Positions 34,248 to 46,050 of a stretch of 64,000 bases of DNA are shown in pieces. Every line of letters starts with the position of its first letter. The stretch's first letter is position 1. A model generated the notes under the pieces. That model had not been told where the DNA came from. It made no database searches and was given only the letters and a program-made list of their open reading frames with translations. Source of the DNA: Capsicum annuum. Taxonomy: Eukaryota; Streptophyta; Magnoliopsida; Solanales; Solanaceae. The position numbers and the translations under genes were made by a program. The DNA lies in NCBI RefSeq assembly GCF_002878395.1, contig NC_061118.1:131523485-131587484 (forward strand), written 5' to 3'.

Positions 34248-36048
34248 TGATGTTGGGTGTATTTATGCATTTTAGCGTTACTATTCTAGCCTTTTTAGCC
34301 TTGTTTGGAAGATGATTCTTATACTATATGTGTTTATAATGATAAAAATGATCACTTATGTGTCCAAGTAAGTTTTTACAATGTTTAATGGTGTTTTCAC
34401 ATGAGTTTTGATTCAATTTGAACATTTAGAGTTTAACCGAGAAAACTAGTGTAACTAAATTGAGCTAGGTGTTTGTCTAGTCTCTTGTGCAGGATTCTAA
34501 TGTGTTTTAATGAGTTAATAAGGTTGTTATTATGTATTTATATGTAAAACAACTTATATTTTCAAGGGTCAATTGGATCAAGAAAGGAGTCAAAACAATG
34601 AGTTAAAGCTCAATGAGAATTTTGCCAATGCTTAGCTCGTGTTTCTAGTTCATCGTTGAGGATGTTGTATTGTTTTGAGCTCTAAATTATTGTTTTTAAT
34701 GCTATATGATGCTTTATTAATGGGTTATCATGATATATTAAGGATATACAAGCTTCAAATCAAGTGAAAACAACTCAAAAAGGCTCGTAAATGACCACGG
34801 AAGCACAAGACGCAAGCTGGACGCAATTTGGACCCCTGAAAAGTATGGGGACCATGTGGACTGAACAGGGGGCCAATGGATGAGTTCAAAATATTAATGG
34901 ATTCATAATAGGCCCAATTTTTTGACCATATGGCGCATGTAGCTTATATTTGAGTTTAAGGAGGCCCCGTGACGCGTTGAAATCGCGAATAGCTACTAGA
35001 ATTTGTTAGATTTTTTGACAATTGTGAATTTGCATGTCACCGCGTCACGCCAATGCCCAAAATCGGGATAATTCTGCCCAGCTAAAATTAAATAGTGTGG
35101 AAACCCAATCCAAGTCGTTTTATGACTTGTATAGGATAAATATAATGTCCCAAACTCTGTTTTAATCATACTGGGGCATCTTGGAACACCCTAGATCACT
35201 TGGGACAACATTAGAGGCTACCACAACTTCTTTTTAGGTTTTTATTTCTTTAATTTAGCTTTGTTTTATGGTTTTGATCATTCATACAATTAATTGGATG
35301 TTGATTATGGCTATGAGTGACTAAAAACTCCCTTTCCGGGGTTAAAGCCAAGAACACGAGTACGATTGTTTTGAATTAAGTTTGTTTAATTTTGCGTATC
35401 ATATTTGGTTGTTTGTTTATTCTTGTTTTAATTATTTTATGGATTGATCACCCATAAAATACATATATTTTCAACCTTTTGATCTCGGGAGAGGGAATAG
35501 GGAGATAGAACACGGGAATAAACAAATTTTTGGTTTTTATTCTTTTATAAAATAAAGAATTAAACTTAGCATCTAAGACAGAGATGTACTTAGATGCCTT
35601 ACTTGATTCATATGTAGGATGATAGCTTTAATTAACTTAGTTGAATTATTACATCCCTGCTCAACGATGTAGTTGTAATATCTGTATTATGTAAAATATT
35701 AGAGGTTGTGAAACCATGATCATGCAATTAAACCTACGAATCAACAACCAAGATAAGTAAGTTAGCGAAGGAAATTCAAAAATATAGTATGATTGTTAGA
35801 AGTTCTTTAACCCTGGGCTTTTCTCCATTGATTGTCCAAAGAATTTTATTTTATGCATTGTTTATATTATTTTTAGTTTACAATTATTCAAAACTCTTCG
35901 TGTTTGTTTTTTTTCCCCCAATTAGTTAGACAAGAATTAGATAGGCGGCGAATGCAAGTCCCTGAGAGATCGATACTTGGGCTTCCTTGAAGTCACTATA
36001 TTACTTGATACAACTACGTACACTTGCCTGTGCACTTGGCCACTGTCA
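34248..36048 (+). repeat. Element B 3' LTR
   Basis: 1801 bases, tgatgttggg to ccactgtca, followed by target duplication cttac. It aligns to 20686-21190 plus 30539-31819. Confidence 0.9.
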
Positions 36049-36053
36049 CTTAC

Positions 36054-37624
36054 ATGAAATTGTTGTTATTTTCAAACCCCGCATGTTTTAATATTGCTAT
36101 TTTCGAAATTAAATCATGATTAAGTGTTGTTGAGGTTGAAACCATGCGATTACTCCAAGTTTTATACTATTCCCATGTTTAGCCTAAACCATGCATATTA
36201 AGTTTATGATGAAATGTCTACAAGAATGGATTGTTATTAAATGTTTCCATGTTATGTCCTCCAAGATTAAGTACCATTTTACTATTATTGCTATTTAGTC
36301 CTGGGGGTTATGAATACCCGAAAACTTAGCTTCTTACCTAGTCTCAGTATCTTAAGAATAGTTTCAGAATATATTATGCGTGTTATCAGTTCAGTCAGTC
36401 ATCAGATATCAGTTAAACTTAGAATAGTTCATAATTCTGAGTCAGTTCAGTTGGGAGTAGGATTTAGCATCGAGCGAATGCAGGAAAGGTGGCTTCCCCA
36501 TCAGATAGTAAGAGTCATTAGTAGCAGTTCCTATACTCTAGAACTACGTATCCAGTATAAGATATGCAGAGTCACCCATAAGATTAGGCTTAACTACCTC
36601 GCAGGAGTCACCGGTCAGTTTAGACTTGACACCCTTCTTCTTTAGGGATAGTACATCAGTATAGTAGATCCACCCAGCCAGCGTTAGTACCCGTGGCATA
36701 GTACTAACATCCTTCCAACTGGATTTATAGGTTGGACCCCGATTATCTCAGATTGGTGCATGTCGGTTAGATGATACCTCCCACAGTTTTATCCAGTAAT
36801 CATTTTAGTAATTCAGTTTCAGTTGCTTGACCATAGCATACAGATATCAGTGATTCAGTTATTAGATTTTAAAATTTCAGTATTTATAGATTATATTCAG
36901 AATATGTTATATGCTTGGTCATGAATCCTCAGTACTTACAGATTTTATGCATCCTCAATACCTACAGATTTTATGTATCCTCAGTATTTATAGATTTCAT
37001 GCACTCTATTCAGTACTTCATGTTGTATATATATATGTGTGTATATTCAAACAATTATTATTCATGTTCATGAAACCATACATATCAGCCTACCTCATTT
37101 AGCATACCAGTACATTCAAACTGTTGATCGCATACTCTTTTATTGCACTATGATGTATCATATCATAGGTTCAGCGCTCAGTTTTTGGATCACTCACAAA
37201 TTTTCCAGACTATAATGCCATAACAGTGGTGAGTCCTCATATTTTGAGGACCGGATTTATTTAGTTCATATTACTTTATCAGTTTCAGCCATTTACATTC
37301 AGTCGAAGTTAGTTGAGGGTTTGTCCCATCAGCTCCTTAGTCAGTAAGTAGAAGCTTTTTAGACTATTTCAGACAGTTAGTAAGTTTCTCTAATTTTAGT
37401 TGTCATTGTCAGACATTTTATCAGTATTATGAGTTATTACTTACAGATTTTATCAGATCTATGACTTAAAACCTTATGGCATTCCTCAGTTAAATTATGC
37501 GTATGTTATGTCATTATCAGTTTTACTCAGTTCTCATAGCAGGTACCAACTCATGGGTTAGCTTGTGGTTCCTCAGAACTATAAGCACTATGTGGCGCCC
37601 AGGGTGTACTCTCGTGGAGTTACA
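36054..37624 (+). repeat. Element A 3' LTR, right part
   Basis: Resumes at atgaaattgttg, the bases that follow cttac in the 5' LTR (about 13150), and runs to gagttaca at 37624. This confirms that B interrupted a single LTR. Confidence 0.9.
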
Positions 37625-38306
37625 GTCCACTATCCAGAGAAGCTCTCTTTGCCAGTTGTCTACCTCATGCACAGCCACAACCTCAACCTTGGCATCGGAC
37701 ATGGGCTCCAACAATGTTTGTTAGCTCAACATCCTTGACATCTCAAGATATAATCATCATCGTCGGTGCAGAAAAGATTAGAATACAAGTTAAAAATATA
37801 GTGTTCGAATAACCCGCAAGATAAGGAAACAAATTGGAGAAGTTTTTCCTAAGGATATATTATAGCCTCTCGATGATAGATACTTATGACTATGTAATGA
37901 TATATGAGACTCTACTATACATTATACTCTTTTAATTATAAGATCGGTGAGCCTTGTACTAAAATACCAAATTGTCACTACTCTAAAGTTGGATCATGAT
38001 GGCACCTAGCTCCACCAAACCTTGATAGGTAAGCCGAAGAACCTACAAAGAAAAAAAAGTGATAAATGAAGTAACAAGTAAATATGAGGCTTCTAGAAAG
38101 AATTCAGGTCATTGTAATTATCATCCAAACTATGAATGGAAATACAAAATATCCCAAAATATTGGTGTCATAAGTGGTGAGCTAACACAACATGGTCAGA
38201 AAACTAAAATGCAATAATATGTCTCTAAATATAAGGAAAGATAATAAAAACAACATAAGGTTAAAAAGTTGCCCTAAACTATGGGGCTCCCCGGTATCTC
38301 AAATAC
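37625..38306. other. Unassigned old repeat, left part
   Basis: Sequence between A and the solo LTR. It shows no clear coding signal. A short minus-strand stretch near 37625-37714 reads VVAVHEVDNWQREL, which is reminiscent of gypsy polyproteins but too short to assign. The part from about 37940 to 38306 appears to continue at 40614 once the solo LTR is removed. Confidence 0.4.
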
Positions 38307-40608
38307 TGTTACGACCCAAACCAGGGTCTAGCCTAGATGGGTATCTCAAGTCCACGGAGGGACGGAGACCACCCTATTTGACTATTCAAATAGAATACAA
38401 CATATATATGACAGCAGAAACAAGCAATATAAAATTAAGTAAGATATATAAGCTGAACCAAGACATGATTCTAAGAATTCAACAAATATCACAATCCACA
38501 ATAATCCACATATCCTCTTAGAAACCAATATCAATATATGTCGGGATATGCACTCGACGATACCCAAAAGAAACTAAAGTATAGTCTATGACATAAACTT
38601 AACCAAGAAGCAACAGGCCTTTTAAAAGAAGGAGGCACACCACTTCAAGCTTACTCACAATCAATCCAGAAATCACCTACTCAATATGCAGAAAAAAAAA
38701 TGTCTATGTTCCCTACATCGCATGGGGATACAACGTCCGGAGACAACTAGAAGGCTAAGAGATAACATGTAACTCAGGGAATGGATAAAGTAATGCCATG
38801 ATCAACTTAGTTCTATATCATTCAAAACCAATGCACACAATTATATACATATATATATAACATGTCGAGATAGAGAACAAACTTAACATTAAAGTAAAAC
38901 ATTATCCTGGATTGTGTAGCTCAAATCATCATTCATATCCATGGGCTATATGGGTCTATATCCCCTGGTTAGTTGGATCCATATCCCCCCTACTTGTTTA
39001 GTCCTAGTGCCTGTTAACTGCATGAACCAAAGAAATTTGAGGAATGGAAAAAGCCATCAAGGCTATAACCATTCAAAAATGTATACATGTATGTAATGGG
39101 TGAACTATACAGATGGTCATAAAGAGCAATCCCCACACCGGTAAACATGATTTCAAGTATCAGTCCTAAGGGACTTTCAACTTCACGGCTCAGCTACACA
39201 ACCTCGTTTTAGCCCAATTTAAATATTTACACATTCCCATTCATTGAACATGATTTTCTATCAGGGTATACCAGTGGTATCATCATACTAATTACACTTG
39301 CAAGATAATATAATCATGTCAGTTCAATTATCATGACATGAGGGAATCCACAACCATACAAGTTCCAATCATTCATCCACATCTGGGAATCTACAACCCC
39401 CTAGGTTCAATTTAAAAATCAATTCATGTTTCATTAGCCTTTATGTCATGCAATAGTTCCAAAAGTATTTCAATGCTTATATTCTCATATTTAAAGCAAG
39501 TTTCATAAGATTGGGTCGAGGATATACCAGTTAAAATATCAAAATCATCAATTTGAGAAAATCCACGACCCCTATCCCAATTAACCATCACCATGCACCC
39601 TAATTATTTCAAAATCATCAATTCAAACCATGAATGATTCACAAAAGCCATGGGAAAACAATTTAATCAATAATGCTCAAAAACCCTAAACCCATATTAA
39701 AAATCAACAATTCAATCACATGGATAACAATTGTAAATACATGTTTTTTAACAAAATATGTTTTGGGTAAGAGTAACACACCTTTTTGATGAAAGGAATT
39801 TGGAAAAAAGCTTGAATCCTTAACTTTGAAACTCGAACCCTAGCTTGGAATTGGTATGAACAATTGAACTTGTTTCCCATACCCTTGATGACGAAATTGG
39901 GGAGAAATCATTGAGAAGAAACATGAATTTTAAGGCTTCAAAGTTTAATTTTTGGAGAAGAGCCCTTATTTGGGATTCTTGAGGATTTGGGAGAAGAGGG
40001 ATTGTGTATTTGGGGTTATGGGATGATGAAATTATGTTAATATTAGTTATATGATATTTAGGAAATGAATGACTAGTTTATCCTCGAAAAACTAAAGAGA
40101 AATACCAATTTTAGCATTTCTAGAAATTGGGGTATGCCACGCCAAAATCGCAGAGAACAGAGGTCGTGCCATGTCATTATCGTGCACCCTCACTAATCCC
40201 TCAAAAAAATGCTCATAACTCTTTGCTAGGGTATTGGATTAAGGTTAAATTGGTGGCGATCGAGAGAGGACTCAATTATCTTTAATTTGAAGAACATTAA
40301 GCTCCAAAATTCAATATATTCTAGAAGTTATATTCGTTCAACTTGTGTTCTAAAACTTAATATATTCCATCTATTATACATGTTCAAAGTTGACCCTTGT
40401 AGGATTAAATACAAAAATTTGATAGATAACAAAAGTTCTTAACTCATTGTGCTCTAAGTGCTTCCTATGAACACTTTTCACCTCAAAAGCATTTTTCACT
40501 CTAGGCAAAACATCAGGACATTTATATTTACATAGAAATCATTACTTTCATGTTTATACACGTAGGAACAAGGGTTTGAATTCTAGCCTTTAAATGTAGT
40601 GTGTTACA
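38307..40608 (-). repeat. Solo LTR F with intact target-site duplication
   Basis: On the minus strand it starts tgtaacacactac and ends gggtcgtaaca, 2302 bases. It is flanked by aatac on both sides (38302-38306 and 40609-40613). No internal region is present, the usual result of recombination between the two LTRs of one element. Its start and end resemble the LTR of element D (47107-49474). Confidence 0.88.
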
Positions 40609-41390
40609 AATACCAACCTGGATAGTATGAAATCAGCTATTGCGAGTCGTACTCAAACAAGGATCAAAACCGAAAAGGCAGAATAGGAATGAGGACGGTC
40701 CAATTGTACCTAGTAGATATCATAGGCCAACTGAGCAAAGTAGAAAATAAAAAAAATCAAAAATACTATGAGCACATCACTTGCAAACTCAAAAGTTTCC
40801 AAGTTATAGCTCAAACCATGTCCATTAAAAGTTCTTTAATATAAAGACAATAGTGAAAAATCTACATACAAAATATAGCTAAGTAAACTAACTACACAAG
40901 AAAAATCCATAAGTAAAACGCCATGATCTAATGTAATTAAATGCAATGACAATGTAACAATAATGAATGTAATCCATTGCATGGATTTTCATATAGATAT
41001 TTTGAGCGCCAGGCTTCAAGACAGGAACATAGGGTGAAGAGTCGTTGTTGTTAATGTGGTAATTGGATGATCAACTGCTTCTTGTGATTATGGAAATGAA
41101 GAGGAAAAGGACGTGGAAGTTACTGATACTACAAGCCTTTTTCTGCAATGACATACGAGATTCAGAGATCTGCAAGTGAGATTGAGCCAAGTGAGAACAC
41201 CTACAGCGATTTTTTGTTCATCTCTTTTCATTATCTTTTCCATAAGGGCTTGTATATAAAATCATCGACAATTGGGAGAGAGAAAAACCTGTGCTAGGGA
41301 AAAGAATTATCAGGCGCGGAATAGAATTGTCATTGATAAATTGATACTTTAGTTAATTAATTAATTGAGCTATTACGATTTTTTAAAAGT
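40609..41390. other. Old repeat, right part, then low-copy-looking sequence
   Basis: 40614-40740 reads as the continuation of the repeat ending at 38306. From about 40990 to 41290 the composition is less AT-rich. The minus strand has a TATATA word (about 41255) shortly before an ATG-started frame of about 35 codons that ends near possible splice acceptor words. This could be a decayed host-gene fragment, but nothing identifies it. Confidence 0.3.
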
Positions 41391-41408
41391 AGAGTAGATA
41401 TGGTGTTG

Positions 41409-41576
41409 AAGGGGAGGTAATTGGTAAAGTTACTGCCTAGGTCACATGAAGCCTTGGAAATAGCCTCGGATAGAAATGCAAGATAAGGATGTGAATAATA
41501 CACCCTTATGGTGGGATCTTTTCCCAAACCCTATGTATTGCAAGAGCACTAGTGGACCAGTCTCTCCTCTTTTTTA
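41409..41576 (+). mobile_element. tRNA-derived SINE, TS/SolS-like
   Basis: 168 bases with a tRNA-like head (ggtaattggtaaagttactgcc resembles a box A region; the box B region near ggtcacatgaagcc is eroded). The body is of the type aaatgcaagataagg...aataca.cctt and the end is t-rich (ctctcctctttttt). It is bounded by a perfect 18-bp target duplication agagtagatatggtgttg (41391-41408 and 41577-41594). Such elements are copied by RNA polymerase III and mobilised by LINE proteins. Confidence 0.85.
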
Positions 41577-41594
41577 AGAGTAGATATGGTGTTG

Positions 41595-42755
41595 TTCATA
41601 ATTTGTAATATTCAGTATAAGGGATCAATTTTTTCACTATATCTTAAGTTCAATCAAATTAAAGATTTTAAGTATGAATTTACAATTACGTTTTAAGATA
41701 AATATGAGATATTTATATCATATTACTCAATTTATTATGGTTATGTGAGTTATCAGATATGTTTTTTTTTTCTTTATGGGGGATTCTTTGTTAGTTTGTT
41801 GTGATAAACTTCATTTTTAAACTTGTGGATTGCACATGATTTCATATTAACTTATAAAAAAATTCTAAAATAACATCAATATTTATAATAGTAATAAAAT
41901 ATACTCCTATATGTTATTCATAATATTATAATTTGAAGGAAAAAATTATATGTTCAAAATGGTGGATGGTAAGTATATTTGGTTTTATACCAAATTTCAC
42001 TTATCACTTATGTACGATTTTGTGCAATTTAGATGAAAAAAGTTGAAATGGTAAGTTGTCATACGAAAATTAAAAACACTTAAGAGCAGTGTTCGTGCAT
42101 TCGCTTGCAGCATCACATAATACAATGATAGCGATGTGAGCCCTTATCCTTACGTATTTTTAATACGAGCCAACGTTACTTTCTCATATCTTAATTTCAT
42201 ATGTTAATTAACCTTTCTTGCTAATGTTCAAGGATTAAGAGTTTTATAAAGTGTCTCTTTAACCTCTTTGGCAATGTTCATGGATCAAAGATTTTATAAA
42301 GTGCTTCTCGAAGGAATCAATTTCCATGAATAGAAATAAACAAAATTAGGATGCATACTCATAACCAAGTGAATATGATGATGAATATGATGACAATGAA
42401 CCAACTCAGTAATGGTAAAATAAGCTCAAATCTTCCCAATATGATTATAGTCCATTATATGAGCCCTCCTCGGCAATACTAAATTGAATAGTCATGTAAA
42501 CATCAATAATATCATCTCAAAACCCCTTTCTTGAGTATTACATCCTGATAAAGGCAAATAAAGTTCAGAAAGGCCTATAATATCTATTTAAGCTTCCGCA
42601 CGGTCAACAAAATAATGATAATTACATTTAACACACAAATGAGGTCTATATATGCCAATAAAACCCTCACTTGGGCATCATCACAATTATACTCATAAGT
42701 CAACAACAATATGAAAATAAGCCCCCACAAGGACACATGATAAAAATAATGATAA
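41595..42755. other. AT-rich sequence without recognised features
   Basis: No coding signal. A diverged tandem duplication of about 48 bases is visible at about 42218-42310: two copies containing the word ttttataaagtg, with caatgttca/taatgttca upstream. Confidence 0.5.
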
Positions 42756-43545
42756 TGTTAAGTTTTGATGAATTATTTTACAACTGATCTACATGAATTT
42801 AGGAAAAGGGATAATTGGACGAAATCCTCATTAATACTCAGAAAGAAAGAAAGCATCTCATAAGATATTCCAAAATCTCAAAATGTATTCCATGAAAGGA
42901 GGAACATTTACTGCATTTAATGTATTGCATAAATCTTGGGATTCCCATGTCTCTCTCTTATGTATAGATTGTACTTAGATTATTATTTTAGTAATTACTT
43001 ATTCTTTGAAATTGAGTATTTCTTATTCATTTTCCTAAGAAGAAAAATCTTTAGGGTTGCCTTCTATATCTAGATTCCGAAGGCTAGTAGTACTCCAATA
43101 ACTACTATATAAGCATTGGAAGACAAAGGAAGAAATATAATTTTGTCTTAACAACCATCTCTAGTCCTTTACTCTACTTTATTCAAGCAGTATATTCACT
43201 TAAGGTTTACCCTGTACTCAAAAAGAGTGGAGAGAAATACATAGTCGGTGAGACATTGTATCAAAGTGTGGAAGAAAGAAACAGAGTGTGAGTCATAGCC
43301 AAAAAGCTTAACTCAATCCTTGTACTTTGATTTTTTTCAAAAAGAACTAGTCAAATCCCTTGAAACCAAAGGGGACTTGAATAAGACCTATTAGAGGTCC
43401 CAACTAGTATAAAATATCCAGTGTTATTTACATTCAACACTTTACTTCCTGAATTTTTCCTTAGTGCATCAATAGTCGACAATATGTCAAATAAAGTCAA
43501 CTCTCTAATTTAAAAAAGGATTAATTTAACCCCATCTTACTACTT
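42756..43545 (+). repeat. Element G 5' LTR (approximate)
   Basis: Begins at tgttaagttttgatgaatta, a start typical of copia LTRs, and extends to shortly before the primer binding site at 43551. No second LTR copy is available to fix either edge. Confidence 0.5.
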
Positions 43546-43550
43546 TTAAT

Positions 43551-43562
43551 TGGTATCAGAGC
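43551..43562 (+). other. Element G primer binding site (tRNA-Met type)
   Basis: An exact tggtatcagagc followed by aagg, the usual start of the internal region in plant copia elements. Confidence 0.88.
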
Positions 43563-43605
43563 AAGGACTCACAACTATTTGCTTCACAAAATATAAGAAA
43601 AGTTC

Positions 43606-45340
43606 ATGGAACAGAATGTTGTTGGAGCTTTATTTTTGGAAGGACCATCCCAAACTAGACCTCCTTATTTCAATAAGAAACACTTCTTTCATTGAAAAAT
43701 AAGGATGGAGACTTTAATCAAGTCTTATGTTGTCAAAGTTTGGAGGGTGATCAAACTTTGTGATCTTTCACTTGTCATGACAAATAACAACAAAGATAGG
43801 AAGAAACCATGAAAATGGTGAAACATCCACTGATAGCATCCCGTCCTTAGAGGACTACACTAATGACAAATAGAGATCATTTCGATCAAATTTAAGGCAA
43901 AAAAAAAATATGTTGTACAATGCAATAGTGGTAAAGAATATGAGAAGATATCCTGCTGTGAAACTGCCGAACTTGTGGGATAAATTGAAAGTGACATATG
44001 AAGGAACTGAGAAGGTCATACAAACTATAAGTTTATTAGTCTATCACTCTGAATTTCTTAAGATGAAGTGGTGAATCCATTGAACAAACATTTTCCATAT
44101 TTATCCAAATTATTGGAGAACTCAAAGCTACAGGAAAAACCTACCCTATAGCAGATCAGATCACCAGGATTCTCGGATGTTTGCCTCCTCAATGTCTTTG
44201 AAGCATGGACTTAAATAAAATAACCTATGATGAAGTAAGAGAAGATATCATAGTCTTTGAAAAGGTTCGCCTAAATAAGAAGTATCAATAAGAAGATAAA
44301 AAGGAGAAAATTCTGGCCTTCAAAGCTACAGATTAAGAAGATGATGATGCCCTAGGAGATAATGAACTTTCTCTCATCACAAGGATAATTGTGATAAATT
44401 TAAAAATTTGAGAAATCAAAGAAGGGCAAAACCAAATTACTCAAAGGAAAAATAACATATTGATCAGAAAAGAAATGAAGGTAATTTTTATAATTATGGT
44501 AGATATGGTCATATTATTTAAGATTGTCTAGAATCTAGAAGAGGAACCCCCGCCCCCCCCCCACCCACCCACCCACCAAAAAAAAAGAAATAAAAAGGCC
44601 TTCCTACTGAGGTGATAAAGAACAATCAGACCATGAAATGATAACATTAAAGACTATTGTTTCATGGGAATTGGCCAATCTAACCAAGTAATAACCAACT
44701 CCTATAATGAATTTTCAAAACCACAAAATTTGCTAGACCTTGCTACTGCTGATCAAAATAATGCCCATGATGGAAAAAAGGATTTATTAAGAGGATGAAG
44801 AGGCCGGGAACTTAAACTTGAAGTTTCTAAAACTGAAAAAAGATTATTTTTTAGAAGAAGTTGAAGATTTATAAATCAAAATTAATAGCTTGCTAAAATT
44901 TTCCAGTCACAGCATTGTTAGATCAAATTAGTTGATTAGCACAACTAAGTCAAATGATCAATCTAACAGTGGTATAAATAGTAATAGATATTATAACTTT
45001 GAAGGATCTCAACGGCCAACTAACTATAGTAGGTCAACCAAAGAGAGCAATTTCAGTCATACTACCTATCATAATAGTTATTATACTGTGATAAATCTCA
45101 AAGGTCAACTAACTTAAGTTGGTCGACTAAGGTACCTAGCCACAGTCACAATACCTATTATACAACCACTGATCAATATAATAATTCTTACTATCACTGT
45201 GGAAAGCTTGGTCATAAATATTACAATTGCAGAGTTTGTTCTAGAAATTCTTAATGGATTTGGAGATCCAAAATAGAGTCAAAAAATCCAAGGACTAACC
45301 ATAAGGGATGCAAGAATACCTGGATACCTAGAAATAAGTA
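43606..45340 (+). pseudogene. Element G copia gag
   Basis: Starts MEQNVVGALFLEGPS at 43606. The fragment RPPYFNKKHF is the conserved entry to copia gag. The capsid-like domain is visible in pieces: WDKLKVTYEGTEKVIQTI (about 43978-44030), GESIEQTFSIF (about 44072-44105), and ITYDEVREDIIVFEKVRL (about 44220-44275). Two zinc-knuckle-like stretches occur, at about 44495-44535 and 45180-45230 (YYHCGKLGHKYYNC, first cysteine lost). A run of C residues at 44547-44576 interrupts it. There are many stops and frameshifts. Confidence 0.8.
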
Positions 45341-45369
45341 ATACATTTTTTTTGTAGGAACTCCACTCA

Positions 45370-46050
45370 AAGTCTAAAGAAAAATGATATCTTGACAGTG
45401 CATGTTCAAATCACATGACTGAAAGAAAATATTTATTTGAAATAGTAACTGATTTTGATGTAGGTGACATCAACTTTGGAGATAATCCCAAAGTAGAATA
45501 ATAGGTATGTGTAACATATCCTTTAATAATTCGTGTGATATTACTAACATATATTTGGTCAAAAACTTGAAGTATAACATGTTTTGTATTAGTCAATTAT
45601 GTGATGTTGGATTGGAGGTATGGTTCAAAAATAATAGTGTAACATTGAAAAACATGGAAGACAGATCATTTGATGGAAACAGACACAAAAATGTTTAAGT
45701 TCTAGATTCCATCAAAATAACAAAAGGGCATATATGTCTTGCCTTTATCTTAGAGGATCCCTTGATTTGGCATGAAAACTTGGTAATGCCAGCATAAGGT
45801 ATATTGAAAAATTAGTCAAGCATGAACTTGTGACTGGTCTTCAAAATATTGATTTAAAAAAGACTCACATCTGTGATGCCTGTCAACTCAGTTAGCATAC
45901 CAGAAATATTTTTCTATTAAAGATATTTTATCTACAACTAAACCTTTGCAGCTACTTCATATGGATTTATTTGGTCCCACTAGTACTACGAACATTGGTG
46001 GTAAAATGTATTCTTTTATGATTATTGATAATTATTCTCGATTTACATGG
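45370..46050 (+). pseudogene. Element G copia protease and integrase start
   Basis: The protease region keeps a decayed SACSNHMT stretch (about 45398-45425), then INFGDNPK and later NIYLVKNLKYNMFCISQLCD (about 45550-45610). The pre-integrase part follows (ELVTGLQNI, HICDACQLS, about 45830-45895), then the front of the integrase core (LLHMDLFGPT, MIIDNYSRFTW, about 45955-46050). The LINE is inserted inside that last motif. Confidence 0.82.

Larger units (their letters stand above)
20686..36048 (+). mobile_element. Non-autonomous Athila-related LTR element B
   Basis: Flanked by an exact 5-bp duplication cttac (20681-20685 and 36049-36053) inside the 3' LTR of A. Without the inserted element C it is about 6 kb: 5' LTR of about 1.79 kb, about 2.4 kb internal, 3' LTR of 1801 bases. 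The internal part has no reverse transcriptase or integrase. It keeps a small zinc-knuckle remnant and the long 3' non-coding region shared with Athila-type element H. It therefore looks like a large non-autonomous derivative mobilised by an Athila-type relative. Confidence 0.88.
12140..37624 (+). mobile_element. Gypsy chromovirus-like element A (outermost of the nest)
   Basis: A full-length Ty3/gypsy element: 5' LTR 12140-14681, primer binding site, gag, pol ending in a chromodomain, polypurine tract (cccaaagggagata, 19684-19697) and 3' LTR. The 3' LTR is split by element B into 19699-20685 and 36054-37624; the two parts sum to 2558 bases against 2542 for the 5' LTR. The flanking pentamers are gtcct (12135-12139) and gtcca (37625-37629), a 4/5 match to a target-site duplication. 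A chromodomain at the end of integrase places it in the Tekay/Del-like chromoviruses; that name is an inference. All frames are broken. Confidence 0.9.

Noticed and set aside
37523..37714. Short minus-strand frame with VDNWQREL as a polyprotein piece
   Set aside because: Too short, and it crosses the edge of the A LTR, so it cannot be a single ancestral gene. Mentioned only as a weak resemblance.
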